This document shows, piece by piece, positions 44,823 to 51,298 of a stretch of 51,298 bases of DNA. Source of the stretch: an uncultured Ignavibacteria bacterium (lineage in GTDB: Bacteria > Bacteroidota > Ignavibacteria > Kapaibacteriales > UBA2268); assembly GCA_903862655.1 (NCBI GenBank), contig CAIOZA010000122.1, positions 1 to 51,298 on the forward strand. The letters run 5' to 3'. The notes under the pieces are model-generated. The model had not been told where the DNA came from, searched no databases, and saw only the letters and a program-made list of their open reading frames with translations. Position numbers and translations under genes: made by a program. The number at the start of each line of letters is the position of its first letter. The stretch's first letter is position 1.

Positions 44823-45995
44823 ATGGAAATATCAAAAGTATATATAAAAAAGGGTCACGAAAAGCGACTGTTTTTCGGACATCATTGGATTTTCAGCAAC
44901 GAGCTTACTCACATACCACAGCTGGAACCAGGTTCTTTAGTCGAAGTATTCAACGATCAGTCCAGATCATTTGGTTTTGGCTTCTTCAATCCAAGCAGTC
45001 TAATTTCTGTCAGATTGTTATTCACAGCTGAAGCACCCGACAAATCACTTTTCGTTACCAGAATCCAATCTGCGTTGAACTACAGAGAAAAGCTTTTCCA
45101 TGGGAGTAAAGTTTACAGGCTTATATTCGGAGAATCTGACTTTCTACCCGGATTGATTATTGACAGATATGGAGATTATTTAGCACTTCAATCCTTGTCG
45201 GCAGGAATCGAACGCAATCTTCCACAAATCGTCGAAGCACTTCTTGAAGTAATGCCAGATATAAAAGGTATATATGCTAAGAATATCTCCAATCTCCGTC
45301 TAATGGAGGGTTTGGAGCTTGGTGAATACTTATTGTACGGCACCATGCCCGAAGAAAACATCGTAGATGAAGAGGGTATCAAACTCAGCATTTCGCTTGA
45401 AGGAGGCCAAAAGACAGGCTATTACCTCGATCAGAGAATTAACCGTAAGTTTATCCGCGAATTATCCGATGGATTGCGGGTTCTGGATTGCTATACAAAT
45501 CAGGGTGGCTTCGCATTGAATGCTTCACTAGGTGGAGCAGAGGAAGTCACTGCTGTCGACACATCTCAGCCGGCACTGGACAAAGCAGCTTTGAATTCAA
45601 AAATAAATTCTTTCGGGAATATCACTTTAGTTAATGCTGACGTAGCAGATTATCTTGAGAAATCAATCGGCGAAAATAAGGAATGGGATCTGATAATCCT
45701 GGATCCACCTGCCTTTGCCAAAAACAGAAAGAAGATTCCGGTCGCAAAAGCTGGATATGGCAAAATTAACCGTTTGGCTATGAAGTTAATTCCCAGCGGT
45801 GGATTTCTGGCAAGTTCCAGTTGTTCACAACAAATTGATGAAAATGATTTCCTTGAAATTATTCACAAGGAAGCATCGAAGCAAGGTAAACAGTTGCGTT
45901 TGGTATTCAGAGGTCTGCAGTCACCATGTCATCCGATATTAACAGCAATGCCCGAGACAAAATATCTTAAGTTTTTTGTTCATCAGATTATTTAA
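44823..45995 (+). CDS. rlmI: RlmI-type 23S rRNA cytosine-C5 methyltransferase
   Basis: The 390-aa protein has an N-terminal PUA domain (KKGHEKRLFFGHHWIFSNEL, about residues 8-80) and a C-terminal SAM-dependent Rossmann methyltransferase. Visible motifs: KTGYYLDQRINRKFI, the SAM loop LDCYTNQGGFALNASLGG, VTAVDTSQPALDKA (acidic ribose binder), LIILDPPAFAKN (DPPxF) and ASSSCSQQID with a Cys. The set is that of RlmI/RlmK-like C5-cytosine methyltransferases acting on 23S rRNA; the exact target base is inferred from E. coli RlmI. No unusual change is seen. Confidence 0.88.
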   Translation: MEISKVYIKKGHEKRLFFGHHWIFSNELTHIPQLEPGSLVEVFNDQSRSFGFGFFNPSSLISVRLLFTAEAPDKSLFVTRIQSALNYREKLFHGSKVYRLIFGESDFLPGLIIDRYGDYLALQSLSAGIERNLPQIVEALLEVMPDIKGIYAKNISNLRLMEGLELGEYLLYGTMPEENIVDEEGIKLSISLEGGQKTGYYLDQRINRKFIRELSDGLRVLDCYTNQGGFALNASLGGAEEVTAVDTSQPALDKAALNSKINSFGNITLVNADVADYLEKSIGENKEWDLIILDPPAFAKNRKKIPVAKAGYGKINRLAMKLIPSGGFLASSSCSQQIDENDFLEIIHKEASKQGKQLRLVFRGLQSPCHPILTAMPETKYLKFFVHQII

Positions 45996-46175
45996 TAGAA
46001 AATTTTTATTTCTAATATCGGTTAACAATGATCAGTAGGACGATTGACCTACCTATAGCAGGACTAGCATCCTAAATTGGTAGCAAATAATTATTGGGAA
46101 ATAAATTGGATAATTAAAAATAAATTTGAAATTTCCTCTAAAAAATTCTAATTTTGTAATCCCATTTGGGGACAT

Positions 46176-46252
46176 GGCGGTCTTAGCTCAGTTGGTAGAG
46201 CATCAGATTGTGGCTTTGAGGGTCACGGGTTCGAGCCCCGTAGATCGCCCCA
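46176..46252 (+). tRNA. trnH: tRNA-His(GTG)
   Basis: The cloverleaf is complete: acceptor GCGGTCT/AGATCGC, D-arm GCTC..GAGC, anticodon stem TCAGA/TTTGA with loop TTGTGGC (anticodon GTG), and T-arm ACGGG-TTCGAGC-CCCGT. A histidine-specific extra G at -1 (46176) pairs with C73, and CCA is encoded (46250-46252). Confidence 0.96.
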
Positions 46253-46256
46253 AAAT

Positions 46257-46292
46257 AAAACAGGCTGGATATTGTATCCAGCCTGTTTTTAC
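46257..46292 (+). terminator. Rho-independent terminator after tRNA-His
   Basis: AAAACAGGCTGGATA, loop TTG, TATCCAGCCTGTTTTT. It begins four bases after the encoded CCA. Confidence 0.92.
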
Positions 46293-46370
46293 ATATAATT
46301 TTCACCAAATCCTGTTAATTTATATAACATTCAATTTCTAAAATTCCGCAAAGAGGTTGCCTAAACCACC

Positions 46371-46706
46371 TTATGCTTCATCTATTTTTAACTTAATGTT
46401 TATCGAAGGATCATTCGCCAATCTAGATAATAAACCACTGAATTCGTCGAACAATGCCGGATTAGCGTCAACTTCATCATTAATTCTTGCTTTAAGAAAT
46501 TCTATAAATTCATTGTTTGCAGAATTATTTTGAAGAGCAGCATTAATTTCATCTTTGTTTTTTGCAAGAAGTACAATAGATCTTACCAATTCCGGCAATT
46601 TGATTGACTTAATTAAGTCTTCATCATTTATTTTCAAATAATAATCGTTTACCAATTCTGTAATCACATTTTCCATTTTATCCGGATTATTTTCATTTAT
46701 CTTCAT
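46371..46706 (-). CDS. Small acidic helical protein of unknown function, 111 aa
   Basis: An acidic, all-alpha protein (KINENNPDKMENVITELVND and ANNEFIEFLKARINDEVDAN) with no signal peptide or recognised domain. The ATG at 46706 has AAAGGGACTAAA upstream. It is divergent from the FliK-like gene with a 211-base AT-rich gap, so the pair may share control. A regulatory or chaperone role for the neighbour is only a possibility. Confidence 0.55.
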   Translation of the reverse strand: MKINENNPDKMENVITELVNDYYLKINDEDLIKSIKLPELVRSIVLLAKNKDEINAALQNNSANNEFIEFLKARINDEVDANPALFDEFSGLLSRLANDPSINIKLKIDEA

Positions 46707-46917
46707 TTTAGTCCCTTTTTACCTAAAAAATACCAAATACTACGGATTGTTTTTAAAAAGTCTTTTCCATAATTTGTGGTTAGTTAAATATTAATTTTGC
46801 TAAAATATATTAACAAAACCATACAATCTTACAAAATAAGTTTTGTTAATGCACGATTATTATATTTAAAGTATTTAGGAATGATTTTGATTTAATATAT
46901 ATTTTATTTTTATAAAA

Positions 46918-48204
46918 ATGGAGAAGCCGGCAAATAGCATTTTAGGAATTACTGAAGGAAGTTCACACTCTCCTGAGTCTTCTGTGAATTATTTCAAAAG
47001 TGAGTCCGGCGGGCATGAACATCGTGAATCAAAATTCATCAGTCTTCGTGTGGGTGAAATTGTGCAAGGCTCTATTATTGAGGTCTACTCCGATAAAGAA
47101 GTTCTCGTTAAGCTGCCGATAGGTACAATGACAGCAACTCTGATGGGTAAACTAAAAAAGGGCGATGCACTTTTCTTCCGCGTAATGGAAATCGATCCAG
47201 GCCTTGTCCTCCGCATTTATGCTGTAGGCACACGAGTGAAGTCTAAGGAAAATACAACTGAGGAGCTTGTAAGAATTCTTGATCTGCCCGATCATCCTTT
47301 CTATTTAAATTTCTTTGATTATATCAAGAATAAGAGAACTCTTATCACACGCGACGAGATGCTATTGTTCTTTAAGTCTTATATCAATCTCCCAGAAGAA
47401 GAGCATAAACAGGAAACTTTGATAAATATCTATAAGACTCTTCACATGATGAAAGATGCTCTGATTCCTCTTAAGACCGATCTTTATTTCAAGTTGAAGC
47501 CATTCTTCATAGGTGAGAAGAATATTTTGAATGATTTCGAAACTATATACCGAAATTTAAATCAATTTCCACCAAACATACTTGCATTGCTCAATCAGCT
47601 TTTCACAAAGATGCGCAATCCAAGCACAGCTTTTGCAGATCTTCTTCAGTTTTTTACAATAGATACTGTCAATAAGAATGATCCAACTGTATTCTGGATA
47701 TTAAAACAGATCTCTGGATTGAATCAGAAAAGCTTCAATCCTCAGTCGTATAATTCAATCATGAGTGCCACTATTGATCTTATCAAAGCGATTGAAGGAC
47801 AGAACATTTACAATGCATTTGCTCAGCAGAACAATTCTTCGTTAATATTTTTCATACCTGTTCTTCATGCAGGAAGCTTTAGGTTTGCACAGATAATCAT
47901 AACACGCAAAGGCAAGACAAAGGACAATAAATATATTCTGAAATTCCAGATAAACACAGATACTGACATCGTTGACCTTGTTACCCAGGACAGACCGCTG
48001 GCAAATCAGCCAGGCACGATTATCCAGACTGAGGCTGAAGTAATGAAACTCTTCCTTAACCGTAACATTAATCTCATCAGAGAGCATCTTGTTAAACAGA
48101 ATTTCGTGATTGATGATCTCACTCTCCACCATGTTCCCCATGATTATTCATATACAGCTTTGCAGGGCGACAACACTCATAAAAGCATTTCTGTTGTAAT
48201 ATAA
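46918..48204 (+). CDS. FliK-like (hook-length control family) protein
   Basis: The 428-aa protein has no signal peptide. Residues about 42-105 form a small beta domain (LRVGEIVQGSIIEVYSDKEV, TATLMGKLKKGDALFFRVME) as found at the start of many FliK-like proteins. The middle is helical. The last 100 residues resemble the FliK C-terminal domain: beta strands (IPVLHAGSFRFAQIII, YILKFQINTD) then helix LNRNINLIREHLVKQNFVID and a last strand, the L-x-x-L-r-x-x-L-x-x-x-G pattern. FliK measures flagellar hook length and switches export. No other flagellar gene is in the window, so the call rests on resemblance alone. Confidence 0.5.
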   Translation: MEKPANSILGITEGSSHSPESSVNYFKSESGGHEHRESKFISLRVGEIVQGSIIEVYSDKEVLVKLPIGTMTATLMGKLKKGDALFFRVMEIDPGLVLRIYAVGTRVKSKENTTEELVRILDLPDHPFYLNFFDYIKNKRTLITRDEMLLFFKSYINLPEEEHKQETLINIYKTLHMMKDALIPLKTDLYFKLKPFFIGEKNILNDFETIYRNLNQFPPNILALLNQLFTKMRNPSTAFADLLQFFTIDTVNKNDPTVFWILKQISGLNQKSFNPQSYNSIMSATIDLIKAIEGQNIYNAFAQQNNSSLIFFIPVLHAGSFRFAQIIITRKGKTKDNKYILKFQINTDTDIVDLVTQDRPLANQPGTIIQTEAEVMKLFLNRNINLIREHLVKQNFVIDDLTLHHVPHDYSYTALQGDNTHKSISVVI

Positions 48205-48420
48205 TAAGTATTATTTCTTTGTTTCTTTCCTGAGAGAATAGTGTAGCATGATGTATTGCCCTTTACGAGAAAGACACAAAAATACATTTTTAAAATATTT
48301 ACCTGTTTTTTTTAAATCGGACAAAAATATCTTTTTTATTGTTATAATTTATTTTATCTTGCAGTTGGAATAATTATCAATCAGTTTCATATTATTTTAC
48401 TTTATTGAAAGGTGCTTTTT

Positions 48421-48981
48421 ATGTTCAATTTCAAATTTATGGGGATTTTTCTCTTTGCTTCAATCATATTAATTTCCTGCAACAGCAAAGAGAGTGCAGA
48501 CACAAATGAAGTGAAAGCTACAAAACCGCAGGCTGGCCAATCTGGAGTTAAAGATAACAATTCTCAAAAAAATATAGTGAAAATTGCAATTGGTTCGAAG
48601 GATCATACTACATTAGTAGCGGCAATCAAAGCGGCTGAATTAGTAGATGCATTATCGAATGCCGGACCATTTACAGTGTTTGCTCCTGTAAATTCAGCTT
48701 TTGACAAACTCCCTAAAGGAACAGTGGATGATCTTCTCAAACCTGAAAATAAAGGAAAGCTTACTGATATACTTCAGCATCACGTAGCACTTGCGGGATA
48801 TAAGGAATCAATGCTCAGAGATGGTCAGATACTCGGTATGGTTGATGGGACTAATGCAACAATAACGAAAAAGGATGGTGCCACATTTATCGACAAGGCT
48901 AAAATCATAGCTACAGTTGTCGCTTCCAATGGTATTGTTCATGTTATTGACGAAGTAATCCTTCCTCCTGCTAAAAAATAA
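48421..48981 (+). CDS. Fasciclin (FAS1) domain lipoprotein
   Basis: The 186-aa protein starts at ATG 48421, after GAAAGGTG, with a signal peptide and lipobox ISC (MFNFKFMGIFLFASIILISCNS), so it is lipid-anchored. A Lys/Asn linker leads to one FAS1 domain: TTLVAAIKAAELVDALSNAG, PFTVFAPVNSAFDKLPKGTV, LTDILQHHVALAG and NGIVHVIDEVILPP. FAS1 domains mediate adhesion or binding in the envelope. A strong terminator follows. The TTG three codons upstream is a poorer start. Confidence 0.9.
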   Translation: MFNFKFMGIFLFASIILISCNSKESADTNEVKATKPQAGQSGVKDNNSQKNIVKIAIGSKDHTTLVAAIKAAELVDALSNAGPFTVFAPVNSAFDKLPKGTVDDLLKPENKGKLTDILQHHVALAGYKESMLRDGQILGMVDGTNATITKKDGATFIDKAKIIATVVASNGIVHVIDEVILPPAKK

Positions 48982-49001
48982 GATTGATGATATTTTGATG
49001 T

Positions 49002-49037
49002 AAAATGGACTCCAACTCAAAGTTGTAGTCCATTTTG
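49002..49037 (+). terminator. Hairpin terminator after the fasciclin gene
   Basis: AAAATGGACTCCAACT, loop CAA, AGTTGTAGTCCATTTT with one mismatched pair, followed by TGTGT. It may serve both strands. Confidence 0.75.
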
Positions 49038-49188
49038 TGTATCAGTGAGAAAATACATAATTTTCTAAAATTCGATCAGCATCGGACGGATCGAAGTGCC
49101 ATTTAAAAATAAGATCACCGAAAATGTTTGTTTGTTCGTCATCAATGTAGCTAAATTTGAAATTACTTATGATTTATCCGGGAAATAC

Positions 49189-50109
49189 ATGAAGGAAAAG
49201 ATAGCAAGACTCAATGAGTTGAAGAAGGAACGCAATGCCGTTATTCTGGCGCATTATTATCAGGATTCAGTCATTCAGGATGTTGCAGACTTTCTGGGAG
49301 ATTCTCTGGCATTGGCTCAGGCAGCTAAGAAGGTTGAAGCTGAAGTCATTCTTTTCTGCGGTGTGCACTTTATGGCTGAAACTGCAAAAATACTGAATCC
49401 AACCAAGACAGTGGTTATTCCCGATATGGATGCCGGCTGTTCGCTTGCTGACAGTGCTCCTGCCGGTCCTTTTCGCGAATGGGTTGAAGCTCATCCTGAT
49501 CACACTGTTATTTCCTACATTAATTGTTCTGCCGAAGTAAAAGCTCTATCGGACATTATCTGCACCAGCTCAAACGCTATGAAGATAGTCAATTCACTGC
49601 CCAAAGATCAGAAGATATGCTTTGCTCCTGATAAATATCTGGGTTCTTATATTATGAAACAGACAGGCAGACCGATGGAGCTATGGAACGGGAGCTGTCA
49701 GGTGCATGAGATGTTTTCGGAGCTTGCGGTTATTAATCTTTCGTCCAAGCATCCAGATGCTGAAATTCTGGCTCATCCTGAATGTCCGGAAAACATTCTG
49801 AATTATGCTGATTATATTGGCTCAACCACAGGAATACTGAACTATGCTATTGATAGCGATAAAGAAGAATTTATTATCCTTACTGAACCCGGGATTATTC
49901 ATCAGCTTGAGGTTCATGCTCCTAATAAGAAATATCTTACTGTTCCAAATTTGAACGGATGTGCATGCAACGACTGTCCTCACATGAAGCTTAACACGAT
50001 TGACAAGATGATTGCTGCTCTCGAAACTCTACAACCTGAGATCATTATGGATGAATCTTTGAGGCTGAGAGCATTACTCCCTTTGGAAAGAATGCTGAGT
50101 TTGAGCTAA
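49189..50109 (+). CDS. nadA: Quinolinate synthase A
   Basis: The 306-aa 4Fe-4S enzyme condenses iminoaspartate with dihydroxyacetone phosphate to quinolinate in de novo NAD synthesis. Family features: ILAHYYQDSVIQDVADFLGDS, FCGVHFMAETAKILNP, DAGCSLAD (Cys84), WNGSCQVHE (Cys170), AHPECP and CACNDCPHM (Cys258, Cys260, Cys263), which supply the three cluster ligands. I start at the ATG at 49189, after GGGAAATAC; the frame stays open 31 codons upstream but that part is not conserved. NadB and NadC are not in the window. Confidence 0.94.
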   Translation: MKEKIARLNELKKERNAVILAHYYQDSVIQDVADFLGDSLALAQAAKKVEAEVILFCGVHFMAETAKILNPTKTVVIPDMDAGCSLADSAPAGPFREWVEAHPDHTVISYINCSAEVKALSDIICTSSNAMKIVNSLPKDQKICFAPDKYLGSYIMKQTGRPMELWNGSCQVHEMFSELAVINLSSKHPDAEILAHPECPENILNYADYIGSTTGILNYAIDSDKEEFIILTEPGIIHQLEVHAPNKKYLTVPNLNGCACNDCPHMKLNTIDKMIAALETLQPEIIMDESLRLRALLPLERMLSLS

Positions 50110-50150
50110 AGAATATAATTAAATTTTTCATTTCAGTAATGTGATCATTT

Positions 50151-50489
50151 ATGCGCGTTTGGGATATAGAACCTAGATACCTTTCCAGAAATCATCTGCT
50201 GGGTGAACATCGTGAACTTCATGCTATATGGATTTATCTCACAACCGAAAAAGGCGGAAGCTACCGAAAGCATCCAGAAACCTTACGTTGGGCGGATAAA
50301 CTACCAGCTCTTTATTCCAGACATGAGCAACTGATAGAAGAGTTCAGTAACAGAGGATACAAGCATCATTCTGATTTGCAATTAATGAGTGGATCGCCAG
50401 ACCAGAACGAATTTATCAATACTATCGATGAACAGAAGCAACTTCTCCTCAAAAAAGATCCTGATTGGTACGTTCAGTGGTGTTGGTGA
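50151..50489 (+). CDS. Pyrimidine-dimer DNA glycosylase family protein
   Basis: A 112-aa protein with the opening MRVWDIEPRYLSRNHLLGEHRELHAIW and YRKHPETLRWADKLPALYSRHEQLIEEF. This is the PF03013-type pattern related to phage T4 endonuclease V, which removes UV-induced pyrimidine dimers and nicks the site. T4 endonuclease V uses the amine of Thr2; here residue 2 is Arg, the norm in this bacterial branch as I recall, so activity should be tested and not assumed. It lies 41 bases after nadA on the same strand. Confidence 0.85.
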   Translation: MRVWDIEPRYLSRNHLLGEHRELHAIWIYLTTEKGGSYRKHPETLRWADKLPALYSRHEQLIEEFSNRGYKHHSDLQLMSGSPDQNEFINTIDEQKQLLLKKDPDWYVQWCW

Positions 50490-50771
50490 ATATCTTGTGA
50501 CAATTACCGACAAAAGATTGAGTCCAAATTGCTCAAAAGCGCTTTTCCCATTGATTAGAACCACTATACAGTTATGTCATTCCCGAGTATACGGGAATCT
50601 ATGATTTGCTTAGCTAAAAAAAAATCCTGCATTAGCTTCGCTGTTACTTCGTGATCGCAGGAATGACAGGTTAGGAGGGGGATTACAACAATATTAGTTT
50701 GCGACTAATAGATGATCTAAAATTAACAAAATAGGCTCTCTTCGAAAAGAGAGCCTATTTTATATAAAAGA
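50490..50771. other. Short gap with GGAATGACA repeats and a terminator
   Basis: TGTCATTCCCGAGTATACGG (50576-50595), then the long repeat 50624-50701 shared with 10187-10265. The terminator AAAATAGGCTCTCTT-CGAA-AAGAGAGCCTATTTT is at 50728-50761. No gene. Confidence 0.7.
50728..50761. terminator. Strong 15-bp hairpin terminator
   Basis: Perfect arms AAAATAGGCTCTCTT and AAGAGAGCCTATTTT with loop CGAA. U-rich on both strands, so likely bidirectional; it would end the nadA/glycosylase transcript. Confidence 0.85.
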
Positions 50772-50955
50772 CTAAGAGACCTTATTTCTTAACAAGATTC
50801 TTCTCCAAATCAACATCAGTGAGGCTTCTGTTAAAAAAAAATCCATGAGATTAAAACTATCAAACCCAAAATCATATTTTAGTTCTTTAATTCTATTTTC
50901 TGCATAACCCCTTATACCTATAGAGTCTCCAGATTTCAGGTGCAGAAAATTTCAT
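50772..50955 (-). pseudogene. Decayed C-terminal fragment of an IS1380-family transposase
   Basis: The minus strand reads APEIWRLYRYKG in one frame, then GYAENRIKELKYDFGFDSFN and LMDFFLTEAS in the next. This matches the conserved IS1380 transposase stretch W-R-x-Y-x-x-R-A-x-x-E-N-R-I-K-E-L-K-Y-D-F. One extra G in a GGGG run at about 50907-50912 splits the frames. The rest of the transposase is missing and the 3' end is poorly preserved. No terminal inverted repeats could be placed. Confidence 0.75.
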
Positions 50956-51255
50956 AATAGTAACCTAAGCAGAATAACGGTAGTTTCTATAAATTTCTTC
51001 TTCGGCACCTTACAGGTTTACTGAGAATGAAATGAATGCTGCGAAGGACCGGAAGTAAGTTACAATTAGAACAATTGTTAGTTTCATCTTTTTAACCAGG
51101 AGATATTATTTATTAGTTTCCTCTTGTTTGTATTAAAATGTAAAGAAATATAATAAATGTCCGATAACAAATTTATGGACTAAAAGTAAGATTATTTTGA
51201 TCAAATTAAATAGCAATTAAAAAAACATTTATTCTATTAATTGGATGATTTTATT
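50956..51255. other. Gene-free stretch between IS remnant and window end
   Basis: AT-rich, no convincing gene or hairpin. It probably includes decayed IS flank and the upstream region of the next gene. Confidence 0.5.
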
Positions 51256-51298
51256 ATGAATAGCATCTTAAAATCCCGCAAAACAGCCGCGTTGTTAA
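51256..51298 (+). CDS. Possible start of a gene cut by the window edge
   Basis: ATG at 51256 opens a frame MNSILKSRKTAALL that runs off the window. Only 14 residues are visible, too few to identify, and no clear ribosome binding site is seen. Confidence 0.3.
   Translation, partial: MNSILKSRKTAALL

Noticed and set aside
46126-46341. 71-codon plus-strand frame
   Set aside because: It is a translation of the tRNA-His gene and its terminator.
51012-51086. Minus-strand MKLTIVLIVTYFRSFAAFISFS, resembling a signal peptide
   Set aside because: The frame stops after 25 codons and nothing conserved follows; likely chance in decayed IS flank.

Overview
The window comes from a low-GC bacterium of the Bacteroidota/Chlorobi (FCB) lineage, most like Ignavibacteria or Kapabacteria. 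The basis is two large secreted proteins with type IX secretion (T9SS) sorting domains, three proteins with the Fibrobacter succinogenes major paralogous (FISUMP) domain, a DUF3098 membrane protein, a YfhO-family membrane protein, and hairpin-rich dispersed repeats in nearly every long intergenic gap. Several genes have visible AGGAG-like ribosome binding sites, which I used to move some starts. The lineage is inferred from gene content; there is no rRNA here.

Layout. 1-1.6 kb: end of a surface-sugar locus (nucleotide-sugar dehydrogenase, WbpE-like aminotransferase). 1.8-5.9 kb: a secreted unknown, an orphan HicB-like protein, a MazG-like pyrophosphohydrolase, and leftward gcvT with a ComEA-like HhH protein. 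6-10.6 kb: two lipoproteins of unknown role in a repeat-dense area that holds a group II intron with no reverse transcriptase gene. 10.6-15.1 kb: Wzz-like chain-length protein, O-antigen ligase/polymerase and PBP2 (mrdA). 15.7-18 kb: a T9SS protein gene with one in-frame stop codon and two intergenic-type repeats read in frame in its sorting domain. 18.5-25.9 kb: YfhO protein, NemA-like ene-reductase, 928-aa T9SS Asp-box protein, small membrane protein. 26-32.3 kb: FISUMP protein, TPR-SpoIIE phosphatase, three tandem small paralogues of an unrecognised family converging on an orphan phage terminase large subunit. 32.8-38.3 kb: leftward msrA, a helical-repeat protein, two FISUMP genes around a VapBC-like pair, a HicB-like 54-aa gene, era and DUF3098. 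38.5-43.5 kb: a peptide-use cluster (POT transporter, peptidase T, OPT transporter). 43.7-50.5 kb: flippase-like membrane protein, RlmI-type methyltransferase, tRNA-His, a small helical protein, a FliK-like protein, a fasciclin lipoprotein, nadA and a pyrimidine-dimer glycosylase. The right end carries a decayed IS1380-family transposase fragment and perhaps the start of another gene.

Best candidates for something undescribed: the three-gene RVNPVPPGGT paralogue cassette beside the lone terminase; the nested palindromic MITE-like elements, some with clean terminal inverted repeats; and the entry of such repeats in frame into a T9SS sorting domain. No CRISPR array, recognised defence system or complete prophage was seen.
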